Assembly (NCBI RefSeq): GCF_000157895.3
Contig: NC_022663.1
Span: forward strand, 2,294,001-2,358,000
Origin: Mycobacterium kansasii ATCC 12478
GTDB lineage: Bacteria; Actinomycetota; Actinomycetes; Mycobacteriales; Mycobacteriaceae
Direction of reading: 5' to 3'
Length of the DNA: 64,000 nucleotides
Numbering within the stretch: position 1 is the first letter of the stretch; every line of letters begins with the position of its first letter. Position numbers and translations under genes: made by a program. Of this stretch, positions 25,995 through 33,847 are shown in pieces. The notes beneath the pieces are model-generated. The model did not search any database. It was not told the DNA's origin and was given only the letters and a program-made list of their open reading frames with translations.

Positions 25995-26930
25995 GTGGCG
26001 ACCCTTTCCCAAGTCCGGACCTGGAGCACCCAGCATCTGATCGAGGCGGCCGGCTACTGGACCAAGACCGCCGATCAGTGGGAAGACGTGTTCTTGCAGA
26101 TGCGCAACCAATCCCACACCCTGATGTGGGAAGGCGCCGGCGGTGATGCGCTGCGGGCGCGAACCGGCGCGGACTTCACAGTCGTGAGCGCCAAAGCCGA
26201 CCAATTGCGCCAAGCGAGCAAGATTGCCCGTGACGGCGCCGGCACCATCGGCGCCGCCCAACGCAGGGTCCTCTTTGCTATCGAGGACACCCATAACGCG
26301 GGTTTTGCTGTGGGAGAAGACTTCTCGGTCATCGACAGCCGAACCAGCCGATCCGCGGCCGAACAGGCGGCTCGTCAAGCCCAAGCCCACGCATTCGCCG
26401 CCGACATCCGCCAACGCGTCGCCCAACTGCTCGGGGTCGAACGCGACGTAGCCGGCAAAATCACCGCCGCGACGGCCGGAATCGCGGCCACCACCTTCCC
26501 GGAGACACCTCACGACCCCAAACCTCGCATCCAGGCCGTCGACAACCACACCTTCAAAGACAGCCCACAACAACCGCAACCGGGACCACCGGGCAATCCG
26601 TTTGCCGGCTGGACCGACGAGCAAATGAGACAAGTAGCTGTCGAAATCGCCAACGGTCATGCCTTGAAGCATTTTCCGGGAAAGACGCCAGAAGACCTGG
26701 CCAGATCGATTTACGACGCGATGAAGGACCCCAATACTCGGATCGGTTCCAGCATCAAATCCGGCGGACTAACGCTGCTGAAGAGCGATGGAACCATTAT
26801 TTTCATCAATCCGCAGGACGGCGACTATGGAACTGCCTTCGAACCCAAGCCGACTGCGACGACTCCGTGGCGAACCCCGCTGGAATACTTCGAGCAGAAC
26901 ACTAGGCCGAAGTTGCGACCGTCTGGATAG
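25995..26930 (+). CDS. ESX-type polymorphic toxin with a different C-terminal domain, unit 3
   Basis: 311 residues from GTG 25995. Residues 1-196 are almost identical to toxins 1 and 2 (WEG at 45-47). After SPQQPQP the sequence switches to WTDEQMRQVAVEIANGHALK, HFPGKTPEDLA, SSIKSGGLTLLKSDGTIIF and GTAFEPK. This resembles small RNase-type (BECR-fold) toxin tips seen in actinobacterial polymorphic toxins, but I cannot name the family with certainty. No immunity gene follows; a transposase gene faces it 53 bases away, so the cognate immunity is lost, displaced or encoded beyond the insertion. Confidence 0.8.
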   Translation: MATLSQVRTWSTQHLIEAAGYWTKTADQWEDVFLQMRNQSHTLMWEGAGGDALRARTGADFTVVSAKADQLRQASKIARDGAGTIGAAQRRVLFAIEDTHNAGFAVGEDFSVIDSRTSRSAAEQAARQAQAHAFAADIRQRVAQLLGVERDVAGKITAATAGIAATTFPETPHDPKPRIQAVDNHTFKDSPQQPQPGPPGNPFAGWTDEQMRQVAVEIANGHALKHFPGKTPEDLARSIYDAMKDPNTRIGSSIKSGGLTLLKSDGTIIFINPQDGDYGTAFEPKPTATTPWRTPLEYFEQNTRPKLRPSG

Positions 26931-26983
26931 GTGATTCGGGCTTTGACGTGGGGTTTTGTTGGTTTTGGGTGTTTTAGGTCTGA

Positions 26984-28810
26984 CTACGCCGCGATGGTGA
27001 GGGGGATGGTGGCCTTGATGAGGTCGAAGGCGCGGCGTTGGTCGTGGGTGGGTTCGGTGAGAGTCTCGATTTCGATGTTGGTGTCCTGGTAGCGGATTCG
27101 GTTGCGGGTCAAGGTGGCCAGGTGATCGAGCAGAGCGCGGAAGCTGCGCAGTGGAGTGGCGTCGGTGGTTTGGTGGCGAGATGCTTTGGTGTGCGCATGT
27201 GGTGAGCGTTGTGCGGGTGCGACGGGGTTGTCGCGGGTTGGTGGGTGTTCGTCGGTGTAGGTCAGCGGCGCCCAGGCTTTGCGTAAGTGCCAGGTCACAT
27301 AGCAGGCCAGCAGGCAGATCAGTACGTGGGCTTTGACGCGCTCAGACAGCCGGTGGTGGATGGGGCGTAGGTCGAGGTCGTCGGTTTTGATGCTGCGGAA
27401 GTCGCGTTCGACATAGGCCAGGTTCTTATACCCGGTGACCACCGCGGGGGCGTCGAGGTCGGTGGCGGGCACCGAGGTGCGCAGGACGTAGATGCCGTCG
27501 AGGGCGGCTTCGGCGGTGATGGCTGCGTGGTCGCGTTCATAGGCGAAGCTGGTGTCTGTGATGGTGCGGTGAAAGTGCTTGCTTACCTTGTATTTGTTGA
27601 CGATCTGCCCGACAGCTTCGCCGATCTTGCCGGCCCCGGCCAGGCTGCCGCGCTCGACCCGTTCGGCGATACGCGCTAGGGCGGTCTCGGTGGCGGCCAG
27701 CAGTTCGTTGCGTTTGCGGGCCCGTTCAGCGGCCAGGGCGGGGTTGCGGCAGGCGATCAGCCGTTCGTGTGGGTAGTCGGGGTGGGTGATCTCGGCCAGG
27801 TCGTGGGTATCGAACAGGCTCATCTGCAGCGGCCCGTCGTCGGCGGCCAGTTTGGCAATCGCTGGAGCGCGCAGCGCGGTGATCCACCCGAAATCGGTTC
27901 CGGTGTCGTTGAGTTCTTTGATCGCGGCGATGCGAGCGGCGGTGATCATGCCGCGATCGCCGACTAGCACCAGCCGATCCAGCCCGAAGCCGGTGCGGAT
28001 GACCTCCACGATGTCGGTGAAGGCGACCGGATCGGCGGTATCACCGGCAAAGACCCGCACCGCCACCGGCCGGCCGGCAGGGTCGGTGAGCACCCCGTAT
28101 TCGATTTGCGGTAAGCCCTTTTTGCGGTCGCGGGAATAGCCGCGCTTGGCCAGCTGGCAATGCCGGCCCGTCACCCACGATGAGGTCAGGTCAAACAATG
28201 CCATCCGTGACGGATTGGCTTCTGGACCAAGGTGTTTAGCGGCGAGCCTCTTTTCGATGCCGTCTTGGCGGTCGCTGAGCCAGTCCATCGCCGCATAGAT
28301 CTCGTCGGTGGAAGCGCCGGCGATCTGCAGGTCTGCGCCCAGGGTGCAATCGGCCCAGCGCGACAGCGTCGAGAGCTTGGATGCCGGATGGATCACCCGC
28401 GAGACGATCAGCCCGTAGACCAGATCGCGGGACCGACACGGCGACCCCAGCAGCGCGGGCAGTCCCAGCTGGCGGGCCATCGCCGCGACCGCGGCCACAT
28501 GCCCATGCGGCAACGCGCGTAGCACCGTCACCTCCTGACCAGCGGGCACCAGGCTGTGTCCCTTCAGCGTCGCCTCCAGCGCGGCGATCGCCGCCTCGGG
28601 CAACATCGACAAGTTGGCCACGGTCTCGTTGCGCACCTTGGGCCCGTCGCGGAAGGTGCGGCGCAACAGCACCGACTGATAAACGCGCTGTTTGCCCTGC
28701 TTATCCACATGCGTCTTTTTAACTCTGACTACGTGAGCTTTGCCCTGGTTACGCGGCATACAAAGCATCATAGCCTGATTACGCCGATCAGATACGAATG
28801 ACACGCACAT
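26984..28810 (-). mobile_element. IS1634-family insertion sequence transposase
   Basis: DDE transposase of 608 residues (592 if starting at ATG 28759, MPRNQGKAHVVRV). Motifs MALFDLTSSWV, the second Asp in LVLVGDRGMITAARI and the C-terminal VERDFRSIKTDDLDLRPI are characteristic of IS1634 elements in the IS4 superfamily, and the size fits. The frame is intact, so it may be active. It inserted directly after toxin 3. I could not identify terminal inverted repeats or a target duplication by eye, so only the coding region is given. Confidence 0.85.
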
Positions 28811-29220
28811 ATTCGTGACTACATATCAGCACGAGACAACAGCCCATAGCGCCAGCTCAGAACACTAATCCCCAGTCAGAACCCGTCGTAACTTCCGACT
28901 AGGGCCGTCGAACCACTTGCTCCCCCTGCATCGGGACGGTTTCCACCGCTTACTCCCGGCGAAATGGCGCCACCTACACCCGCCGCTCCACCGGTTCCGC
29001 GACCCGCACCCCCACCACCGCCACCGGTTGAAGCGCCACCGGCACCCAAGCCAGCGCCCCTACCCAAAGGTGTCGAAGGGCCGATGCTTCCCGGCGGACC
29101 CGCACCGCCTTTTGGGACCCCACGTTGTGCACCCACCGCATACCATCCCCCATCACCTCCCCATTTTGGGAGAAGACGACCCGTGGGAAAATCCCCGAGA
29201 CTTCGACTAGGAGCAGGACG
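28811..29220 (+). pseudogene. Gap with proline-rich 3' remnant of a gene
   Basis: An open plus-strand frame from about 28900 to the stop at 29222 reads as a proline-rich tail (TPAAPPVPRPAPPPPPP, PKPAPLPKGVEGPML) with no start or domain. It resembles the Pro-rich linkers of secreted ESX substrates and may be the 3' end of a gene cut by the insertion sequence. The opposite frame is glycine rich and could be mistaken for a PE_PGRS piece, but it has no PE domain. Confidence 0.4.
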
Positions 29221-29637
29221 CTAGCCTCCATCAGCGGGTTTTGAGTGCCGACCGCTCCCAGGAAACAACAACTCAGCCGTGGTGATGCGGCCGATCTTGC
29301 GCTGCAAGCCGCGCAGTAAACTCACCGCCTCCGTATCGGAGATCCCGCTAACGGTCGCAAAGTCCAATCCCGCGCCCACCAACTCGCTGGCCCAGGAGCA
29401 TTCCGTCAAGTACAACACCCGAGCCCAATCCAAGCTAGTAAGCGCTTGGCCACCAACGACTGCGTAAGAAAGACGACCAGTGAGCTCGTCGAATTCCTCC
29501 CACGTCGACAACCCCAGCACGCGGATCGGAAACGGTGTCGCAGTCGCCGAAAACTGCCATTGGTACAGCGCATGCTGTATGAAGCTGCGCTCATCGCTAG
29601 TCAGATCAACAGCTACCAACTCAGAATCAATTGACAT
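29221..29637 (-). CDS. Hypothetical protein, possible displaced immunity protein
   Basis: 138 residues from ATG 29637 (MSIDSELVAVDLTSDERSF) with AGGA upstream. Mostly helical and acidic; the stretch LTSLDWARVLYLTECSWASELVG followed by SDTEAVSLLRGLQRKIGR reminds me of small actinobacterial immunity-like proteins, but I cannot name the family. It is the last gene of the toxin island, separated from toxin 3 by the insertion sequence and on the opposite strand. Confidence 0.6.
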   Translation of the reverse strand: MSIDSELVAVDLTSDERSFIQHALYQWQFSATATPFPIRVLGLSTWEEFDELTGRLSYAVVGGQALTSLDWARVLYLTECSWASELVGAGLDFATVSGISDTEAVSLLRGLQRKIGRITTAELLFPGSGRHSKPADGG

Positions 29638-29702
29638 TGAGCTGATCCTAAGCTGCAGTTGGGCGAGATAGTGCGCGAGGGGCTGACAACACGTCATCGA
29701 GC

Positions 29703-30755
29703 TCAAGCGTTGAGCACGTCGCCGTGTTCACCCAGCCGTGGCGCCGGCCGGTAGTCGGGCTCATAGCCGCAAACATGCACAGGATTCCCGACGAGACGTA
29801 AATCACCAGCCCGCACAATAGTTTCCGGCGCCGCCTGCAATGCCTCGGGCAGCGTGCGGACGGCCGCCGCCGGCACGCCCAGCGGACGCAGCCGTCGTTC
29901 CCAGCCGGCGGCGGTATCGGTGGCCAGCATCGCCGTGACGACGCCGAGCACCTCGTCGCGCCGGGCCGCGCGCTCGGCCATTGTTTCGAAACCGCCGATA
30001 CCCGCCTCGTCGGCAAAGGATTTCCAGAACCCGTCGTGCGTGATGAACAGCGCCAGATACCCGTCAGCGGTCGGAAAAAGCTGAGCGGGAACGTAATACG
30101 AATGCGCGCCATAGGGCCGGCGGTGCGGCTCAATACCCTCGTTGAGGTAAGCGGCGGCATGGTAATTGAGCTGCGAGAGCATGACGTCGCGCAGCGACAC
30201 GTCCACCTGCCCGCCGCGACCCGAAACGATCATGGCCAACAATCCCAGTGCCGCACACATGCCGGTGGAGTTGTCCGCCGACGAGTAGCCCGGCAATGTC
30301 GGCGGACCATCTGGCTCACCCGTCAAAGCGGCAATACCGGTAGCGGCCTGAATCACGTAGTCGAACGCCGGATCATCGCCGCCGTTGAGACCGTAACCGG
30401 TGATCGCCACGCAGACGATCCGTTCGTTCCACCGCCGCAGGGCCTCGTAGGTGAGCCTCAGCCGGCGAACGGCCGACGGCTTCAGGTTGACCAGCAGCGC
30501 CTGCGATTGCGCCGCGAGCTCACCCAAGCACCGTTGTCCCGCTTCGGTATTCAGGTCCAGGCAGATGCTCGACTTGTTCCGGTTGAGGCTGGCGAAGTAA
30601 CTGTCCCCCACGCTGCGGGAGATCTCGCCGTCCGGCGGCTCGACCTTGATCACCTCGGCACCGAGATCGGCCAGCAGCATCGTGGCATACGGCCCGGCCA
30701 GCATGGTGCCGACCTCGAGAATCCGTATCCCCGCCAGCGGACCTCGACCAGTCAC
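29703..30755 (-). CDS. Class III CoA-transferase (CaiB/BaiF family)
   Basis: Moves CoA between acids, 350 residues from GTG 30755, which overlaps the stop of the preceding gene (GTGA). Starts PLAGIRILEVGTMLAGPYAT; the family aspartate that forms the covalent CoA intermediate is D161 in SSADNSTGM. Last gene of the operon mutase large - mutase small - LLM oxidoreductase - CoA-transferase. In that setting it probably loads or unloads the CoA ester handled by the mutase. Substrate unknown. The frame upstream of 30755 lies inside the oxidoreductase gene. Confidence 0.88.
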   Translation of the reverse strand: MTGRGPLAGIRILEVGTMLAGPYATMLLADLGAEVIKVEPPDGEISRSVGDSYFASLNRNKSSICLDLNTEAGQRCLGELAAQSQALLVNLKPSAVRRLRLTYEALRRWNERIVCVAITGYGLNGGDDPAFDYVIQAATGIAALTGEPDGPPTLPGYSSADNSTGMCAALGLLAMIVSGRGGQVDVSLRDVMLSQLNYHAAAYLNEGIEPHRRPYGAHSYYVPAQLFPTADGYLALFITHDGFWKSFADEAGIGGFETMAERAARRDEVLGVVTAMLATDTAAGWERRLRPLGVPAAAVRTLPEALQAAPETIVRAGDLRLVGNPVHVCGYEPDYRPAPRLGEHGDVLNA

Positions 30756-31708
30756 CGCAACTCCGTTGCCAGCGAAGCGATCATCTCGCGGGTCCGGCGC
30801 TTGGACGCGACAAGCGCGTCGCGGTTGCCACCGATCGGCAACAGACGCACGGACAGGTCCGTCACACCGGCGTCGGCGAATCGGAGCAGCCGGGCCAGGA
30901 TGGCGTCCTCGTCGCCGGCCGCGCAGATATCGCCGACGTCTTTGGCGTCGCCGTACCCCAGCAGCCGCTGGTAATTCGGCGAGACCTCGGCCTCGCCCAG
31001 GATTCGGTTGGCGCGCTCCCGTGCGGCGTCGACTTCGGTTGTGCTGCAGAGGCATACCGGTACGCCGGCGACGATGCGCGGCGCCGGGCGACCGGCGTTG
31101 TCGGCGGCCTTGGTGATCCGGGGCACGACGTGCTCGGCGACGGCGCGTTCGTCGGCCATCCACAGCACGGTGCCGTCGGCCCGCTCGCCGGCCAACGTCA
31201 GCATCACCGGCCCGAGCGCGGCCACCAGCACCGGCAGCGGCGCCACCGGCGCCAGGTCGAGGGGGTTGTGCACCCGGAAGGTGGTGTTCTCCACGTCGAC
31301 CGGGCCGGGATTGGCGAAGGCCGCGTGCAGCACGTCGAGATAGTCGCGGGTGTAGCCGGCTGGCCGCTCGTAGGGAAGCCCGAGCATGTCGTCGATGATC
31401 CAGTGATGCGACGGCCCGACACCCAGCACCAGCCGGCCTCCGGTAGCCGCGTGCACCGACAACGCCTGGCGCGCCAACGCAATGGGATGCTGCGCCTGCA
31501 GCGGGACGACCGCGGTGCCCAGCTCGATGCGGCTGGTCCGGGTGCCCATCAGGGCCACCGCCACTAACGCGTCAAAGTCGTTGGGAATCTGTGGAATCCA
31601 GGCGCTGTCCAGGCCGGCGCTCTCCGCCCAGTCGATGTCGGCCAGCATCCGGATGACCTTGCGGGCCGAATCGCCACGCTCGGGACCGACCATCACTCCG
31701 ACGCGCAT
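30752..31708 (-). CDS. LLM-class F420-dependent oxidoreductase
   Basis: Luciferase-like monooxygenase fold, 318 residues from ATG 31708 (MRVGVMVGPERGDSARKV). Motifs IELGTAVVPLQAQHPIALARQAL and GRLVLGVGPSHHWIIDDMLGLPYERP are typical of mycobacterial F420-binding LLM enzymes. Overlaps the small mutase subunit by 16 bases and the CoA-transferase by 4. It probably oxidises or reduces an intermediate before or after the mutase rearrangement; F420 rather than FMN is inferred from family and genus. Confidence 0.85.
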   Translation of the reverse strand: MRVGVMVGPERGDSARKVIRMLADIDWAESAGLDSAWIPQIPNDFDALVAVALMGTRTSRIELGTAVVPLQAQHPIALARQALSVHAATGGRLVLGVGPSHHWIIDDMLGLPYERPAGYTRDYLDVLHAAFANPGPVDVENTTFRVHNPLDLAPVAPLPVLVAALGPVMLTLAGERADGTVLWMADERAVAEHVVPRITKAADNAGRPAPRIVAGVPVCLCSTTEVDAARERANRILGEAEVSPNYQRLLGYGDAKDVGDICAAGDEDAILARLLRFADAGVTDLSVRLLPIGGNRDALVASKRRTREMIASLATELR

Positions 31709-32118
31709 GGTTCCTCCGGGGCAGGTTGCGGGCCGCCGGTCAAAGCGCGAATGTCACGTACCAGCACGCCCAGCGGTGTCCCCGTGGGAAATACCGCCGC
31801 CGCGCCGGCCTCCAGCAGCTTGGGCACGTCGGCGTGCGGGATCGTTCCGCCGACGACGACGGCGATGTCGGCGGCGTCAGCGGCGCGCAGCGCTTCGATG
31901 GTGCGCACGGTCAGCGCCAGGTGTGCGCCGGACAGGATGCTCAACCCCACCACGGCCACGTCTTCCTGGACGGCGATCGACGCGATGTCTTCGATGCGTT
32001 GCCGGATCCCGGTGTAGATCACCTCGAAACCGGCGTCGCGCAGCGTGCGGGCAACGATCTTGGCGCCGCGGTCATGCCCGTCGAGCCCGGGTTTGGCGAC
32101 CAAGATGCGAGTAGCCAT
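31693..32118 (-). CDS. B12-binding small subunit of acyl-CoA mutase
   Basis: 141 residues from ATG 32118, overlapping the large-subunit stop (TGATG). Has the lower-ligand motif D13-x-H15-x2-G18 (GLDGHDRG) and the corrinoid-fold motifs SILSGAHLALT and VVVGGTIPHAD. A free-standing cobalamin subunit is usual for isobutyryl-, 2-hydroxyisobutyryl- and archaeal methylmalonyl-CoA mutases. It must pair with the large subunit encoded just before it. Confidence 0.92.
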   Translation of the reverse strand: MATRILVAKPGLDGHDRGAKIVARTLRDAGFEVIYTGIRQRIEDIASIAVQEDVAVVGLSILSGAHLALTVRTIEALRAADAADIAVVVGGTIPHADVPKLLEAGAAAVFPTGTPLGVLVRDIRALTGGPQPAPEEPCASE

Positions 32119-33695
32119 CAGAACACCACCGGCTGCTGGAATTCGCCCCACACCGCCTTGAGCGCGGAGACCATCTCGCCGACCGTGCAGTAGGCGTTGG
32201 CGCAGTCGATCAGCCGGTGCATGAGGTTGTCGGTGCCTTCGGCGCCGCGGGCCAGCGCGGTGAGCGTGGACTGTACTGCGGCATTGTCTCTTTCGGCCTT
32301 GACCTGAGTCAGCCGCTTGAGTTGCAGGTCGCGCCCCTCGGCGTCGAGCTCGTAGGTCATGATGTCGTGCTCGGGTTCCTTGGAGACGAACCTGTTGACC
32401 CCGACCACCGGCCGCGCACCCGTCTCGATGTCCTTGTGCATCTTGAAGGCTTCGTCGGCGATCAGCCCCTGCAGGTAGCCGTCCTCGATGGCACTGACCA
32501 TCCCGCCGTGCTTTTCGAGGTCGGCCATGATCTCGATGATGCGGGCTTCGGTGGCATCGGTGAGCGCCTCGACAAAGTAGGAGCCGCCGAGCGGGTCGGC
32601 GACCCTGGCCACGCCGGTTTCGTAGGCCAGGATCTGCTGGGTGCGCAGCGCCAACGTGGTGGATTCCTCGGTGGGCAGCGCGAAGGGCTCGTCCCAGGCC
32701 GCGGTGAACATCGACTGCACGCCGCCCAGCACCGCCGCCATCGCCTCGTAGGCGACCCGCACCACGTTGTTGTGCGCCTGCGGCGCATACAGTGACGCGC
32801 CGCCGCATACGCAACCGAAACGGAACATCGATGCCCGGTCCGTCTTGGCGCCGTAGCGTTCCCGAACCAGCGTCGCCCAACGTCGCCGTCCCGCACGGTA
32901 TTTGGCGATCTCTTCGAAGAAGTCGCCGTGGGTGTAGAAGAAGAAGGAGATCTGCGGCGCAAACTCGTCGATGGTCATCCGGCCGCGTTGCACCACGGTG
33001 TCGCAATAGGTCACGCCGTCGGCCAGGGTGAAGGCCATCTCCTGCACGGCGGTGGCGCCGGCGTCGCGGAAGTGCGCTCCGGCCACCGAGATGGCATTGA
33101 ACTTCGGGACCTCGGCCGCGCAGAACTCGATGGTGTCGGCGATCAGCCGCAGCGACGGTTCGGGCGGCCAGATCCACGTCCCGCGCGATGCGTACTCCTT
33201 GAGGATGTCGTTCTGGATGGTTCCGGTGAGCTTGGCCCGCGGTACGCCCTGGCGCTCGGCCGCGGCGACGTAGAACGCCAGCAGGATCGCTGCGGTGCCG
33301 TTGATCGTGATGCTGGTGCTGATCTTGTCCAACGGGATGCCGTCGAACAGGATCTCGGCGTCGGCCAGCGTGTCGACGGCGACGCCGACCCGGCCGACTT
33401 CCTCGACGACGTCGGGGTCGTCGGAGTCGAAACCGCATTGGGTGGGCAGGTCGAGCGCCACCGAGAGACCCGTCCCACCCTGCTCCAGCAGATACCGGTA
33501 CCGGCGGTTGGATTCCTCGGCGGTGCCGAATCCGGAGTACTGACGAAAAGTCCAGAGCTTGCCGCGGTAGCCCGACGCGAAGTTCCCCCGGGTGAAGGGA
33601 AACTCCCCCGGACCCGGGGGTTCCGACTCGCGGTCCTGCGGCCCGTACACCGGCGCAACCGGGATGCCCGATGCGGTCTGAGCTTCATTATCCAT
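32118..33695 (-). CDS. Large subunit of a B12-dependent acyl-CoA mutase with unusual active site
   Basis: 525 residues from ATG 33695 (MDNEAQTASGIPVAPVYG). TIM-barrel of the methylmalonyl-CoA mutase group in the split archaeal-type form. Y53 in FRQYSGF, Q161 in GTIQNDILKEY and R183 in PEPSLRLIAD match the substrate-carboxylate ligands of methylmalonyl-CoA mutase. The usual GYH is GAH (A207-H208), the HTQTAG box is GCVCGG (294-299) and LHTN is MFTA (329-332). The Tyr at position 53 argues against isobutyryl-CoA (Phe) and 2-hydroxyisobutyryl-CoA (Ile) mutase. So a CoA ester with a free carboxylate but a differently shaped pocket is expected. First gene of its operon; divergent from an amidase. 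Confidence 0.9.
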   Translation of the reverse strand: MDNEAQTASGIPVAPVYGPQDRESEPPGPGEFPFTRGNFASGYRGKLWTFRQYSGFGTAEESNRRYRYLLEQGGTGLSVALDLPTQCGFDSDDPDVVEEVGRVGVAVDTLADAEILFDGIPLDKISTSITINGTAAILLAFYVAAAERQGVPRAKLTGTIQNDILKEYASRGTWIWPPEPSLRLIADTIEFCAAEVPKFNAISVAGAHFRDAGATAVQEMAFTLADGVTYCDTVVQRGRMTIDEFAPQISFFFYTHGDFFEEIAKYRAGRRRWATLVRERYGAKTDRASMFRFGCVCGGASLYAPQAHNNVVRVAYEAMAAVLGGVQSMFTAAWDEPFALPTEESTTLALRTQQILAYETGVARVADPLGGSYFVEALTDATEARIIEIMADLEKHGGMVSAIEDGYLQGLIADEAFKMHKDIETGARPVVGVNRFVSKEPEHDIMTYELDAEGRDLQLKRLTQVKAERDNAAVQSTLTALARGAEGTDNLMHRLIDCANAYCTVGEMVSALKAVWGEFQQPVVF

Positions 33696-33847
33696 CGATG
33701 AATAACGTACTTGCAAAAAAAGAGAATGCCAATACCGCTGGCCTGACCAGGTGAGATAGCAGAATGCTGGGCGGCGGTGGCGGTCGGCCTCGGCTGATCC
33801 GCGCTCAGCCGCACCCGAGCGACCCAGCAACGTATGACGGAGGCGAC

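Noticed and set aside
26931..28890. Terminal inverted repeats of the IS1634-type element
   Set aside because: Several short partial matches (for example TCTGACT near both ends) were tried, but none gave a convincing pair with a target duplication.
28876..29136. Glycine-rich minus-strand frame that looks like a PE_PGRS fragment
   Set aside because: No PE domain and no GGxGG periodicity. The proline-rich plus-strand reading ends at a proper stop and fits a secreted-protein tail slightly better; neither is certain.
32118..33695. Assignment of the mutase as the standard methylmalonyl-CoA mutase
   Set aside because: The key carboxylate ligands fit, but three active-site blocks do not, and the split-gene format with LLM and CoA-transferase neighbours differs from mutAB.
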